From: Haloarchaeobius amylolyticus | Lineage (GTDB): Archaea; Halobacteriota; Halobacteria; Halobacteriales; Natrialbaceae | Length of the DNA stretch: 64,000 nucleotides | NCBI RefSeq assembly: GCF_026616195.1 | Contig: NZ_JANHDH010000002.1 | Span: 558,001-622,000 of the forward strand | Direction of reading: 5' to 3' | In this document: in pieces, positions 33,780-42,842 of the stretch | Layout: the number at the start of each line of letters is the position of its first letter | Numbering within the stretch: position 1 is the first letter of the stretch | Translations under genes and position numbers: made by a program | Notes under the pieces: generated by a model | Told to the model about the DNA's origin: nothing | Databases searched by the model: none | What the model saw: the letters and a program-made list of their open reading frames with translations, nothing else

Positions 33780-34349
33780 TCACCAGTCGTCGCCGAGCGC
33801 GGCCCGGGCCTCGCGGTAGCCCGCCGCGGTCCGCCACGTCTCGCCCGAGTCGACGTGTTCGACCTCGTAGGGCGACTGGCACGCGCCGCAGCGATAGCCG
33901 TCGGCAGGTCGTTTCACGGGTTTCGAGGCGCGGTGGCGGGCCGCCCGCCAGTCGCAGTCGCTGGCCGCACAGCGCAGCAGGTACCGCGGCTCCGAGAACG
34001 TCTTGCAGTGTCGCGGCGCGTCGAGTTCGGTGGCCTTCTCGCGGAAGCGCTCGCCGTGGCCCGACTCGCCGAACTGCTGGAACTCCCAGGCGTGGACCAG
34101 CTCGTGGCGGATGGTGTCGGTGAACTGCCGCCAGCCGAAGGCGCGGTACGCCTGCCACGTGAGGACGATGGTGCAGGTCTCCTCGTCGGGATGGTACCGG
34201 CACGCCCCCGCCCGGCGTTTCGCCCGCTTCGAGACGTCCCAGTCCACCCGGTCGAGGTCGACCGCGACGTCGACGGTGCTGGCGTACGTCCTCGCCCAGT
34301 CGCAGAGCTCCGCGGGCGTCTCGGGGTCTGGCGTGCCGGTGTCGTGCAC
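33780..34349 (-). CDS. SprT-like zinc metalloprotein
   Basis: A 189-residue protein with a gluzincin-type HExxH (TIRHELVHAWEF) and a C-terminal zinc ribbon (LRCAASDCDWRAARH, then YRCGACQSPYEV). This is the SprT/Spartan domain plan, and eukaryotic homologues cleave DNA-protein crosslinks. Activity is unproven here, but all metal ligands are present. A GTG start at 34349 is proposed because CTTAGG on the minus strand lies about 27 nt upstream. The longer frame upstream lacks conserved sequence. Confidence 0.82.
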   Translation of the reverse strand: MHDTGTPDPETPAELCDWARTYASTVDVAVDLDRVDWDVSKRAKRRAGACRYHPDEETCTIVLTWQAYRAFGWRQFTDTIRHELVHAWEFQQFGESGHGERFREKATELDAPRHCKTFSEPRYLLRCAASDCDWRAARHRASKPVKRPADGYRCGACQSPYEVEHVDSGETWRTAAGYREARAALGDDW

Positions 34350-34470
34350 GGCTGCAATCGCGGGCGGGGCGTCCCTAAGCGTTCCGGCGGCGAAGCCACC
34401 CCACGTTCCGGCGACCCTCGTATGACATACCGGCACAAAGTTCATCCCGGACTGGCCAGAGCATCCCCAC

Positions 34471-34929
34471 ATGGCCTCGCTCACCGACAGGCTCCCCACG
34501 TTCGCGCAGGTCGAGACGGCGCTCGCACTGCTGTTCCTCGGGAGCATCGCGGGCGTCCTGCTCACCAGTGGGAGCGTCATGGGGGCCGCCTTCGAGGGGA
34601 ACTGGCTCCTCACCGTCCTCTTCGTCCCGGTGTTCCTGCTCCCCGCCGTCGTGGTACTCCACGCGCTCGTCGACCTCTACCGTGCCATCGACGGCGACGA
34701 CGCGACCATCGAGGACGCCATCGGCCACCTCGCCCGCGTCCTGCCGGCCGGCACCTTCGTCTTCGGCGTCTGGCTCGTCACCCGCATCGACCCCGACGCC
34801 GAGTTCGACCCGACCGCCATCGTCGCGGTCATCCTGCTGTTCGTGGGGACCGTGGCACTGGTCGGGTCGGTACTGGCACAGGCCGGCTGGCGACTGCTAC
34901 GAAGAACGAGTCCCGGTGCAGAAACCTAG
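34471..34929 (+). CDS. Four-TM membrane protein, unknown function
   Basis: A 152-residue integral membrane protein with four predicted helices (residues about 13-33, 45-68, 88-106 and 115-140) and one acidic cytoplasmic loop (RAIDGDDATIEDAIGHLA). No motif recognised. Its stop overlaps the stop of the ADH synthase gene by 4 nt (convergent). Confidence 0.72.
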   Translation: MASLTDRLPTFAQVETALALLFLGSIAGVLLTSGSVMGAAFEGNWLLTVLFVPVFLLPAVVVLHALVDLYRAIDGDDATIEDAIGHLARVLPAGTFVFGVWLVTRIDPDAEFDPTAIVAVILLFVGTVALVGSVLAQAGWRLLRRTSPGAET

Positions 34930-35726
34930 ACTTCCATCGCGAACCCGCCGCGCTTCAGCGCCTCGTCCACGCTCGCGTCGTCGTGGACGATGGCGGCGAC
35001 CGCGCGGGCGATGCGCTCTGGCGACTCGTGCTGGAAGATGGAACGACCCATCGAGACGCCGGCCGCGCCGCCGTCCATCGCGCCGCGGACCATCTCGACG
35101 GTCTCGCGGTCGGTGCCCTTCGCGCCGCCGGCGATGACGACGGGCAGGCGGGTGGACTCGACGACGTGCTCGAACGAGTCACCGTCGCCGGAGTAGCCCG
35201 TCTTCACGATGTCGGCGCCGACCTCCTCGGCGAGGCGGACCGCGTGGCCGAGCGCCTGCGGGTCGTCGCTCTCGACGTCGGGGCCGCGGGCGTAGGCCAT
35301 CGCGAGGACCGGGATGCCGTAGTCGGCGGCCTCGGCGGTGACCTGCGAGAGCTCCTCGATCTGACCGGGTTCGTAGTTCGAGCCGACGTTGATGTGGAAG
35401 GAGACGGCGTCGGCGCCGACCCGGATGGCCTCCTTGACGGTGCCCGTCATGCGTTTGTCGTTCGAGTCGGGCCCGATGACGGTCGAGGCGTTGAGGTGGA
35501 CGATGTAGCCCGCCCCGTTCTTGTGCTCGTGGACGCGGGGCGCGATGCCTTTCTGCGTGAGGACCGCGTCCGCGCCGCCACGCGTGACCGCGTCGATGGT
35601 GGATTCGATGTCCTTCAGCCCCTGTACCGCACCGAGTGTGATACCGTGGTCCATCGGGACGATGACGTACTTCCCGTCTGTCCCGATGCGTTCTAGCCGT
35701 GTCTGGATTCCGATGTCTGTGTTCAT
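34926..35726 (-). CDS. 2-Amino-3,7-dideoxy-D-threo-hept-6-ulosonate (ADH) synthase
   Basis: A 266-residue class I aldolase-fold enzyme that makes ADH from 6-deoxy-5-ketofructose 1-phosphate and aspartate semialdehyde, the first step of the archaeal shikimate route. VPMDHGITLGAVQGL at the N-terminus, the Schiff-base lysine in DIVKTGYSGDGDSF and the phosphate-binding VVIAGGAKGTDRE and GVSMGRSIFQ are intact. ATG 35726 (MNTDIGIQTRLERI) is preferred to an in-frame GTG 9 nt earlier. It lies 27 nt past trpA, at the end of the trpCBA run. Confidence 0.94.
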   Translation of the reverse strand: MNTDIGIQTRLERIGTDGKYVIVPMDHGITLGAVQGLKDIESTIDAVTRGGADAVLTQKGIAPRVHEHKNGAGYIVHLNASTVIGPDSNDKRMTGTVKEAIRVGADAVSFHINVGSNYEPGQIEELSQVTAEAADYGIPVLAMAYARGPDVESDDPQALGHAVRLAEEVGADIVKTGYSGDGDSFEHVVESTRLPVVIAGGAKGTDRETVEMVRGAMDGGAAGVSMGRSIFQHESPERIARAVAAIVHDDASVDEALKRGGFAMEV

Positions 35727-35753
35727 GTATGTCACTCTGTAGCAAACAATAGG

Positions 35754-36581
35754 TTATGTCCCTTCTGGTTCGGGTACTCCTTGCGCGTAACCGGCCCGGA
35801 CGCCCTCTGCGAGTTCTCGCGCCTTCTCCTCGAGGCGCTGGGGCACGTCGTCACCCTCGGGGTCGCCGTGCTCGGCGACGATGTCCACGAGGGCACTGCC
35901 GACGATGACACCGTCGGCGCCGCCGGCCACGATACGCCTGGCATGGTCTCCGGTCGAGACTCCGAAGCCGACGGCCTTGGGGATATCGTACTGACAGATG
36001 CGACTGAGAGAATCGGCCGTCTGGTCGCTCACGTCGTCGCGAGCCCCCGTGGTGCCGAGTCGTGCCTGTACGTAGACGTAGCCCGAGGTCTGTTCCATCA
36101 TGCGTTCGAGGCGCTCGCCGCGGGTCGTCGGCGCGACGATGAACACGAGGTCGAGCCCGTACTCGTCACACGCCTCGCGGAGTGGGCCGGACTCCTCGGC
36201 CGGCAGGTCCGGCACGACGAAGCCCGAGATGCCGACCTCGGCGGCGCGCTTCACGAAGGGTTCGGGCCCCTCCTCGTCGCCGTACTGGTAGATGAGGTTG
36301 TAGTAGGTCATACAGACCAGTGGCACCTCGACGTCGAGCGACTCGACGAAGTCGAAGTACACGTCGGGCGTGACGCCGGCGTCGAGCGCGCGGACGACCG
36401 ACGCCTGGATGGTCGGCCCCTCCGCGATGGGCTCGGAGAACGGCAGGCCGAGCTCGATGACGTCGGCGCCGCCGCGTTCGAGCGCCTTCACGTACTCGCG
36501 GGTGCGCTCGACGCTCGGGTCGCCCACGCAGAGGTACGGCACGAAGGCGGGTTCGTCGAAGGCGGCGTCGAGGTCGCTCAT
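35754..36581 (-). CDS. trpA: Tryptophan synthase alpha subunit
   Basis: A 275-residue TIM-barrel enzyme that cleaves indole-3-glycerol phosphate to indole and glyceraldehyde 3-phosphate and channels indole to Trp[19 protein letters not shown] carries the catalytic Glu, VPDLPAEES the catalytic Asp, and [29 protein letters not shown] the phosphate site. It overlaps trpB by 4 nt (ATGA type), so it is translationally coupled. Confidence 0.96.
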   Translation of the reverse strand: MSDLDAAFDEPAFVPYLCVGDPSVERTREYVKALERGGADVIELGLPFSEPIAEGPTIQASVVRALDAGVTPDVYFDFVESLDVEVPLVCMTYYNLIYQYGDEEGPEPFVKRAAEVGISGFVVPDLPAEESGPLREACDEYGLDLVFIVAPTTRGERLERMMEQTSGYVYVQARLGTTGARDDVSDQTADSLSRICQYDIPKAVGFGVSTGDHARRIVAGGADGVIVGSALVDIVAEHGDPEGDDVPQRLEEKARELAEGVRAGYAQGVPEPEGT

Positions 36582-37867
36582 AGCGAACCACCGCCGACCT
36601 CCTCGAAGACGTCCATGTCGGGCGCTCCGGGGATGTCGCGCTTCTCGGTCTCCTCGATGACCGCCTCGAGGTCCTTGTCGCCGCGCCCGGAGACGTTGAT
36701 GACGGTCACGTCGCCCAGCGTCTCGGGGTGCTCGGAGGCGTAGGCGATGGCGTGGGCGGACTCCAGCGCCGGGATGATGCCCTCGTGCTGGCTCAGGTGG
36801 TGGAAGGCGGCCAGCGCCGCGTCGTCGTCGACGTTCACCGGGGTCACCCGGCCCTCGTCCACGAGGTAGGAGAGCTCCGGGCCGACGCCGGCGTAGTCCA
36901 GCCCCGAGGAGATGCTGTGGCTCTCGACGATGTTGCCGTCCCTGTCCTGCAGGAGCTTCGTCCGGGCCCCGTGGAGGACCCCCTCGGAGCCGGTCGAGAG
37001 CGACGCCGAGTTCGGGGCGACCCCCGTCTCGCTGTCGACCTCGAGCGAGGAGCCGCCGGCCTCGACCGCGAACAGGTCAACGTCCTCGTCGTCGACGAAG
37101 TTGGCGAAGGTGCCCATCGTGTTCGAGCCGCCGCCCGCGCAGGCGACGACCGAGTCGGGGAGGCGCCCGACCTGTTCCTGGATCTGGCGGCGAGCTTCCT
37201 CGCTGATGACGGCCTGGAAGTCACGCACCATCGACGGGAACGGGTGCGGCCCGACGACCGACCCGATGACGTAGTGGGTGTCCTCGACGTTGGTCGCCCA
37301 GTCGCGCATCGTCTCGTTGATGGCCTCCTTCAGGGTGCCACGCCCGGCCGTCACGGGGTTGACCTCGGCCCCGTTCAGGCGCATCCGGAAGACGTTGGGG
37401 CGCTGGCGCGAGATGTCGCGGGTACCCATGTAGATCTCGCAGGGGAGGTCGAGGTGGGCCGCCGCCATGGCCGTCGCGGTGCCGTGCTGGCCCGCGCCGG
37501 TCTCGGCGACGATGCGCTCCTTGCCCATGTACTTCGCGAGCAGCACCTGCCCGAGCGCGTTGTTCAACTTGTGGGCGCCGCCGTGGAGCAGGTCCTCGCG
37601 CTTCAGGTAGACGTCGAGACCGTACTCCTCGCTGAGGCGGTCGGCGCGCTGCAGCGGCGTGGGACGGCCACCGAAGTCGCGCAGGCGTCGGCGGAACTCG
37701 TCCATGAAGCCGTCCTCGTTCTCCAGGACGTAGCGCTGGTAGGCGTCCTCCAGCTCCTGGATGGCGGGCATCAGTGCCTCTGGGACGTACTGGCCGCCGT
37801 AGCGGCCGAACGTGCCCGGTCGGTCCCGTGTCGATTCCTCGGTCGTCGTGTCGTCGTCCGTACTCAT
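36578..37867 (-). CDS. trpB: Tryptophan synthase beta subunit
   Basis: A 429-residue PLP enzyme condensing indole with serine to tryptophan. The Schiff-base lysine is in [15 protein letters not shown], the catalytic Glu in [12 protein letters not shown], and the PLP-phosphate loop in [10 protein letters not shown]. The C-terminal [14 protein letters not shown] motif is intact, typical of the TrpB1 group. Four-base overlaps with both trpC and trpA make trpCBA one transcription unit. Confidence 0.97.
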   Translation of the reverse strand: MSTDDDTTTEESTRDRPGTFGRYGGQYVPEALMPAIQELEDAYQRYVLENEDGFMDEFRRRLRDFGGRPTPLQRADRLSEEYGLDVYLKREDLLHGGAHKLNNALGQVLLAKYMGKERIVAETGAGQHGTATAMAAAHLDLPCEIYMGTRDISRQRPNVFRMRLNGAEVNPVTAGRGTLKEAINETMRDWATNVEDTHYVIGSVVGPHPFPSMVRDFQAVISEEARRQIQEQVGRLPDSVVACAGGGSNTMGTFANFVDDEDVDLFAVEAGGSSLEVDSETGVAPNSASLSTGSEGVLHGARTKLLQDRDGNIVESHSISSGLDYAGVGPELSYLVDEGRVTPVNVDDDAALAAFHHLSQHEGIIPALESAHAIAYASEHPETLGDVTVINVSGRGDKDLEAVIEETEKRDIPGAPDMDVFEEVGGGSL

Positions 37868-38619
37868 GCGTTCACCAGGTCGCGTGTGTTCGTCTCCACG
37901 TCGCCGTCCATGATGGCGCTCCCGACGAGCAGCCCGTCGGCGCCCGCCTCGCGCATCCGCCGCGCGTCTGCAGGCGTCGTGATGCCGGACTCGGCGAGCA
38001 GTGTCACGTCGTCCGGAACGTGGGGCGCGATGGCCTCGAATGTGTCGAGGTCGACGACCAGTTTCGCGAGGTCGCGGTTGTTCACGCCCACGAGGGTCGC
38101 GCCCGCGTCGAGCGCGGTCTCCAGTTCGGCCAGCGTGTGCACCTCGACCAGCGGCTCGAAGCCGCGGTCGCGGGCTGCGTCTATCATCCCCCCGAGGTCG
38201 TCGAGGAACCGGACGATGAGCAAGACAGCGTCGGCCTCAACGGCGTCGAGGTGCGCCTCCTCGAGCAGGAAGTCCTTGCGCAACACCGGGACGTCGACCG
38301 TCTCGCGAATGCGGGTCAGGTTCTCGGTGCTGCCGCCGAAGTGTTCTGGCTCCGTGAGAACCGAGATGGCGGCCGCGCCGCCCGCGACCATCTGCTTCGC
38401 CAGCTCGACCGGGTCGTCGGTCCGCGAGCCCTCCGTCGTGGGACTCGTCGGCTTCACCTCGGCGATGACCGGTGTCCGCCCGTCCGCCGCCGCGGCGGCG
38501 AGCGCGTCGACGAGCGACCGCGATTCCACCGAGACGCGCCCGTCTGGTGTCTCTCGCCGCGCTGCAGCGTCCAGGATGGACCGGACCGCTGGCGCAATAT
38601 CCTCAGTAGCGTTCATCAT
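37864..38619 (-). CDS. trpC: Indole-3-glycerol-phosphate synthase
   Basis: A 251-residue TIM-barrel enzyme that converts CdRP to indole-3-glycerol phosphate. [14 protein letters not shown] holds the family Lys, [23 protein letters not shown] the general-acid region, and [15 protein letters not shown] plus [28 protein letters not shown] the phosphate site. The start at 38619 sits 27 nt from a TATA-like TTATGTAC on the minus strand. It heads trpCBA. trpD/E/F/G are not in the window. Confidence 0.94.
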   Translation of the reverse strand: MMNATEDIAPAVRSILDAAARRETPDGRVSVESRSLVDALAAAAADGRTPVIAEVKPTSPTTEGSRTDDPVELAKQMVAGGAAAISVLTEPEHFGGSTENLTRIRETVDVPVLRKDFLLEEAHLDAVEADAVLLIVRFLDDLGGMIDAARDRGFEPLVEVHTLAELETALDAGATLVGVNNRDLAKLVVDLDTFEAIAPHVPDDVTLLAESGITTPADARRMREAGADGLLVGSAIMDGDVETNTRDLVNA

Positions 38620-38620
38620 C

Positions 38621-38650
38621 GTACATTGATGTGCTAATCTGTACATAAGC
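38621..38650 (-). promoter_or_regulatory. trpCBA promoter with ATGTAC direct repeat
   Basis: Read on the minus strand, ATGTAC occurs at 38646-38641, within the TATA-like TTATGTAC, and again at 38626-38621, at the predicted transcription start. The two copies are exactly 20 bp apart, about two DNA turns. A dimer binding both would cover TBP and start sites. The regulator is unknown. Confidence 0.45.
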
Positions 38651-38717
38651 CTTGCGCACCCGTCAGTCCGCCGACCGACGAGGAACCTTGAAGTCGGTTT
38701 CGCGCCTCGTGTCGCGT

Positions 38718-39182
38718 ATGGACGACGCGGGCATCTACGCGAGGCACTACCCCTTCCTGGAGCGATACGTGCAACTCGGCGTCGCCAGCGGGCGCGTCAT
38801 CTCGGTCACGTTCCCGGAGCAACCGGACGACGACGCGGCCGACGACCACGACCTGCTCGACCGCATCCAGACGTACTTCGACGGCGTCACCGAGGTCGAC
38901 TTCGGGGACGTGCAGGTCGCCCTGACGCTGCCGACGGACCAGCGCGAGGTGCTGGAGACACTGCGCGAGAACGTGCCCTACGGCGAGCAGGTCGACGTGA
39001 AACAGCTCGCCCGCATGACGCCCGGCCTCGACGCCGAGGACGAGGACGACCTCATCCTCGTCCGGACCGCCCTCGACGAGAACCCGGCGCCCCTGCTCAT
39101 CCCCGACCACCGCGTCCGCGACGGACCGAGCGCGGCCCCGCCGGAGGTCGAACAGCGACTGCGCTCCGTCGAAGACCTCTGA
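38718..39182 (+). CDS. MGMT-family (alkyltransferase-like) protein lacking the active-site cysteine
   Basis: A 154-residue protein aligning end to end with O6-alkylguanine-DNA alkyltransferases: QTYFDG (51-56), [13 protein letters not shown] (86-98), then [19 protein letters not shown] (115-133). In true MGMTs the last motif is PCHRV with the methyl-accepting cysteine. Here residue 130 is Asp, and the protein has no cysteine at all. It cannot act as a suicide methyltransferase. Alkyltransferase-like (ATL) proteins bind alkylated bases without repair and flag them for excision, usually with Trp at this spot. An ATL-like damage sensor is a reasonable guess. Confidence 0.8.
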   Translation: MDDAGIYARHYPFLERYVQLGVASGRVISVTFPEQPDDDAADDHDLLDRIQTYFDGVTEVDFGDVQVALTLPTDQREVLETLRENVPYGEQVDVKQLARMTPGLDAEDEDDLILVRTALDENPAPLLIPDHRVRDGPSAAPPEVEQRLRSVEDL

Positions 39183-39189
39183 CTCTCTC

Positions 39190-40035
39190 CTACTCGACGC
39201 CCAGTCCCTCGTGGACGACGAACTCCAGCGCGTTCACCAGGTAGTGTGCGACCACCACGACCAGCAGGCTCCCCGTGAGGATGAACACCGCCGCGAGGAC
39301 GAAACCGAGGGCACCCGTGATGACGACGCCCGCCGGCCCCTGCACGCCGTGGCCGACCGCGAACGCCAGCGACGACACGACCGCGAGCAGCCACGGTGAG
39401 ACGCCGAAGCCGACCGAGAGCGCCCCGACGAGCACCGCCCGGAACATGAACTCCTCGAAGAGTGCGACCAGCGGGAGCACCCCGGCGAGGAGGACGGCCC
39501 AGCCCCGGGGGCTCTCGGGGGCGAGCAGCGCCCGCAACTCCTCGCCCGTCTCGATGTCGAAGCGCGCCGAGACGGACGAGCCGACCTGGTTCGCCGCGTA
39601 GAGCGCCAGCCCGACCGCCACGCCGACCGCCAGCGGGGCGAGGCCGACGTGGGCCGGTGCCACGCCGAGTGCAGCCGGCGGGACCGCCGCCAGTATCGCC
39701 GCGCCGACGAGCACCGCGAGGAACAGTCCCTGCGTCAGTGCGACGTTCGCGAGCAACAGCCCGGTCGAGAACTCCTGCCGGGTGCCTGTCGAGTCGGTCT
39801 CGGCCAGCCAGCGGTCCTGTCGCTCCGCGGCCCACTCGTCGCCCTGCTCGGCGACCCACTCCTCGTACAGTCCCTCGTGGTCGGCGAAGCGCTCGCGGGC
39901 GTGGGCGTCGACCTCCTCGGTGGTCGGGAGCGTGGCCTCCGTCGTCGTCACTGTCGAACTCGTCGCGTGTGCGAGAAAGAGCAAGAAACCACAGACGACC
40001 GCCGCGACGGCAGCGAAGGCCGCCCAGTTCGGCAT
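39190..40035 (-). CDS. CPBP family intramembrane metalloprotease
   Basis: A 281-residue multi-pass protein. The EExxxR motif is FEEFMFRA (E194, E195, R199), with further metal-ligand His at FAVGHGV (H229) and VAHYLVNAL (H264). This is the CAAX-protease/bacteriocin-processing (Abi) family. A large N-terminal acidic extracytoplasmic loop (about residues 25-90) is extra. The start codon directly abuts the lonB stop, so both are on one transcript, which suggests a joint role in membrane protein turnover. Confidence 0.87.
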   Translation of the reverse strand: MPNWAAFAAVAAVVCGFLLFLAHATSSTVTTTEATLPTTEEVDAHARERFADHEGLYEEWVAEQGDEWAAERQDRWLAETDSTGTRQEFSTGLLLANVALTQGLFLAVLVGAAILAAVPPAALGVAPAHVGLAPLAVGVAVGLALYAANQVGSSVSARFDIETGEELRALLAPESPRGWAVLLAGVLPLVALFEEFMFRAVLVGALSVGFGVSPWLLAVVSSLAFAVGHGVQGPAGVVITGALGFVLAAVFILTGSLLVVVVAHYLVNALEFVVHEGLGVE

Positions 40036-42153
40036 CTACTGCGGGCTCGGGGAACCGGTGCCGCGCCCGACGTTGTGCTCGAGCGCCGAGCCGGTGATGG
40101 ACTTCAGGCGGTCGACCAGCGAGTCCTTCTCGGTCTCGCCAACGAGGGCCACCTCGAGGACCTCGCTGATGTGGCTGACCGGGATGATCTCGATCTGCTC
40201 CTTGTACTCGTCCTCGATCATGACGTCCTGCTCGTTCGCCTTCGGGATGATGACCCGGTCGAGTCCGGCCTTCGCGGCGGCCTCGATCTTGTGGGTCACC
40301 CCACCGACGGGGAGCACGTCGCCACGGACCGACAGCGAGCCGGTCATCGCCATCGACTGGTCGACGGGCACGTCCTCGAGCGCCGAGATGACAGCGGCCG
40401 CGACCGTGATGGACGCGGAGTCACCGTCGACACCCTGCTGGCCCGCCTGGACGAACTGGATGTGGATGTCCTTCTCCGAGATGTCCTCGTCGGAGAACTT
40501 CTTGATGATGGCGGAGACGTTCTGGACCGCCTCCTCGGCCATCTCCTGGAGCTTGCCGGTCGCGATGACCTTGCCCTGGCCCTGTGCCGGGACGACCTCG
40601 GCCATGACGGGGAGGACGATACCGGAGTCCTCGCCCATGACCGCGAGGCCGTTGACACGGCCGACGACGTCCCCGGAGGAGACGGTCAGCTCGTAGTCCT
40701 TGCGGCGCTCGATGTAGTCGTCCGCCAGCTGCTGCTCGATGGAGCGGCTGCGGCGCTTGGCGCGGAGCACGTCCTGACGGTCCGTGAACTCCTTGTCCTC
40801 GGCGCGGGCGATGTCGCCGGAGACGCGCACCAGCCCACCGAGGTTACGCAGCTCGAGGGTCAGGTGGCCCTTGCGGCCCGCACGGCGGCGGGCCTCGAGG
40901 ATGATCTCCTCGACGGCGTCGCGGGTGAACGACGGGAGGCGGCCGTCCTTGGCGACCTCCTGTGCCACGAAGCGCGCGTACTTGCGGCGCATCTCGGGCG
41001 TGTCCTCGATGGTGTCGTCCATGTACACCTCGTACCCGTATCCCTTGATACGGCTGCGGAGCGCGGGGTGCATGTTCTCCATCGCGTCGAGGTTCCCGGC
41101 CGCGACCATGATGAAGTCACAGGGGACGGGTTCGGTCTGGACCATCGCACCCGAGGAGCGCTCGGACTGGCCCGTGATGGAGAACTCGCCCTCCTGGATG
41201 GCGGTCATCAACTTCTGCTGGGACCGGATGTCGAGGGTGTTGATCTCGTCGATGAACAGCACGCCCTTGTTCGCCTTGTGGATGGCGCCGGGCTCGACGC
41301 GGTCGTGGCTCGGCGTCTCCATCCCACCGGACTGGAACGGGTCGTGGCGGACGTCGCCCAGCAGCGCGCCGGCGTGGGCGCCGGTCGCGTCCTCGAACGG
41401 GGCGGTCTGCTGTTCGGCGTTGTTGACGATGAGGTTGGGAATCATCGAGTCGCTGCTCCGGCCGGAGTAGCGGAACGCGAGGTAGACGACACCCGCTGCG
41501 AGGATGCCCAGCAGCAGGTTGCGGGTGACGACCGCGTACACGAGGACCACGGCCATGATGATGAGCATCAGGAACGAGCGCATCTGGTTGCGCTTTCTGG
41601 CCTCGTCCTTGTACGCCTCGATTATCTGGTCGCCCTTACCCGCGGGGACGGTGCGGACCTTCGGCTCGTTGCCGTCGTCCGGGTTGTGGTAGACGAGGAT
41701 GTCCTGGAGGTCCTCCTTCGGGAGGAGCTGGGACATCGCCTTCGCCAGCATCGACTTCCCCGTACCGGGGGAGCCGATCATCATGACGTGGCGGCGCTGC
41801 TTGGCGGCCTTCTTGACGATGTCACGAGCCTCGTCCTGGCCGATGACCTGGTCGACGAGGCGCTCTGGCACCTCTATCTCTTCGGTGCTGTCGATCTGGA
41901 GGCCACCGAGGAGGTCGTCCTCGGCCACCTCTTCGTCGATGTCGGCACCGATGTCGACTTCCACGTCGCTACCCAGTCGTTCGATGGAGTCACCGTCGTC
42001 CTCTGAGGGGGAATCGTCGGGCACGACGGGGTCCGGGTGCTTGTCCTTCGGGACGCCCGGCATCCCCGTCTCGCCTGACTCGGAATCCCCGTCAGTCTCG
42101 GTCTCCTCGACCGTCTCCGGGATTCCGTCGTTGGTGTCACTGTCGTTGCTCAT
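40036..42153 (-). CDS. lonB: Membrane-anchored ATP-dependent protease LonB
   Basis: A 705-residue archaeal Lon. An acidic N-terminus (to about 95) leads into the AAA+ domain with Walker A GSPGTGKS (127-134). Two TM helices (about 191-228) are inserted before Walker B GVLFIDEI (297-304). The protease domain has the catalytic dyad S579 in GDSAS and K622 in VTHKIEAA, 43 residues apart as in bacterial Lon. LonB is essential in Haloferax and degrades regulators including phytoene synthase. The GPSAG-type motif is GDSAS here. Confidence 0.96.
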   Translation of the reverse strand: MSNDSDTNDGIPETVEETETDGDSESGETGMPGVPKDKHPDPVVPDDSPSEDDGDSIERLGSDVEVDIGADIDEEVAEDDLLGGLQIDSTEEIEVPERLVDQVIGQDEARDIVKKAAKQRRHVMMIGSPGTGKSMLAKAMSQLLPKEDLQDILVYHNPDDGNEPKVRTVPAGKGDQIIEAYKDEARKRNQMRSFLMLIIMAVVLVYAVVTRNLLLGILAAGVVYLAFRYSGRSSDSMIPNLIVNNAEQQTAPFEDATGAHAGALLGDVRHDPFQSGGMETPSHDRVEPGAIHKANKGVLFIDEINTLDIRSQQKLMTAIQEGEFSITGQSERSSGAMVQTEPVPCDFIMVAAGNLDAMENMHPALRSRIKGYGYEVYMDDTIEDTPEMRRKYARFVAQEVAKDGRLPSFTRDAVEEIILEARRRAGRKGHLTLELRNLGGLVRVSGDIARAEDKEFTDRQDVLRAKRRSRSIEQQLADDYIERRKDYELTVSSGDVVGRVNGLAVMGEDSGIVLPVMAEVVPAQGQGKVIATGKLQEMAEEAVQNVSAIIKKFSDEDISEKDIHIQFVQAGQQGVDGDSASITVAAAVISALEDVPVDQSMAMTGSLSVRGDVLPVGGVTHKIEAAAKAGLDRVIIPKANEQDVMIEDEYKEQIEIIPVSHISEVLEVALVGETEKDSLVDRLKSITGSALEHNVGRGTGSPSPQ

Positions 42154-42190
42154 AGAATCGGGTTGCTACCTGAATCGAAGGCTCAGGCAC

Positions 42191-42200
42191 TGATATACTT
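42191..42200 (-). promoter_or_regulatory. Putative lonB TATA element
   Basis: AAGTATATCA on the minus strand, centred about 42 nt before the lonB ATG, predicts a 15-nt leader. It lies 90 bp from the divergent nadM TATA element. Confidence 0.45.
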
Positions 42201-42290
42201 TCTCCCCTCTCGCCCCGTCGACACACGACCGGATTCGATGGATAGAAGCCTCCTACACCCCACGAACGGCACCCGCCGGATGCCGCCACC

Positions 42291-42300
42291 CTTATAAATG
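42291..42300 (+). promoter_or_regulatory. nadM TATA element
   Basis: CTTATAAATG, a near-consensus archaeal TATA box centred 25 nt before the nadM ATG, which implies a leaderless transcript covering nadM, the SAM hydrolase gene and the TRIC gene. Confidence 0.6.
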
Positions 42301-42320
42301 GAACGGTCGACCCATGTAGT

Positions 42321-42842
42321 ATGACTCGCGGATTCTACATCGGCCGGTTCCAGCCGTACCACAACGGCCACCACAGCATGGTCGAGACCATCGCCGCGGA
42401 GGTCGACGAACTCGTGCTGGGCATCGGGAGCGCGGGCGACTCGCACAGCACCCACGACCCGTTCACGGCCGGCGAGCGGATCATGATGCTGACGAAGTCG
42501 CTCCAGGAGTTCGACCTGACGACGTACGCGGTCCCCATCGAGGACCTCGAACGGAACTCGGTGTGGGTGAGCCACGTCCAGTCGATGTCGCCGTCGTTCG
42601 ACGTGGCGTACTCGAACAACCCGCTCGTCATCCGGCTGTTCGAGGAGGCCGGCATCGAGGTGCGCCAGTCGCCCATGTTCAACCGGGACGTCCTGGAGGG
42701 CACCGAGGTCAGGGAGCGGATGATACAGGGCGAGGACTGGGAGAGCCTCATCCCGGACCCGGCCGTCGAGATCATCGAGGAGATAGACGGTATCGAGCGC
42801 ATCCAGCAGGTGGCCGAGACCGACACGAACGGCGGGGAATGA
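42321..42842 (+). CDS. nadM: Nicotinamide-nucleotide adenylyltransferase
   Basis: A 173-residue nucleotidyltransferase making NAD+ from NMN and ATP. GRFQPYHNGHHSMVE supplies the (H/T)xGH-type ATP-binding motif, and the C-terminal EGTEVRERMIQGEDWESLIP corresponds to the ISGTxxR region. Length is typical of archaeal NadM. Its stop overlaps the next start by 4 nt (ATGA). Confidence 0.94.
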   Translation: MTRGFYIGRFQPYHNGHHSMVETIAAEVDELVLGIGSAGDSHSTHDPFTAGERIMMLTKSLQEFDLTTYAVPIEDLERNSVWVSHVQSMSPSFDVAYSNNPLVIRLFEEAGIEVRQSPMFNRDVLEGTEVRERMIQGEDWESLIPDPAVEIIEEIDGIERIQQVAETDTNGGE

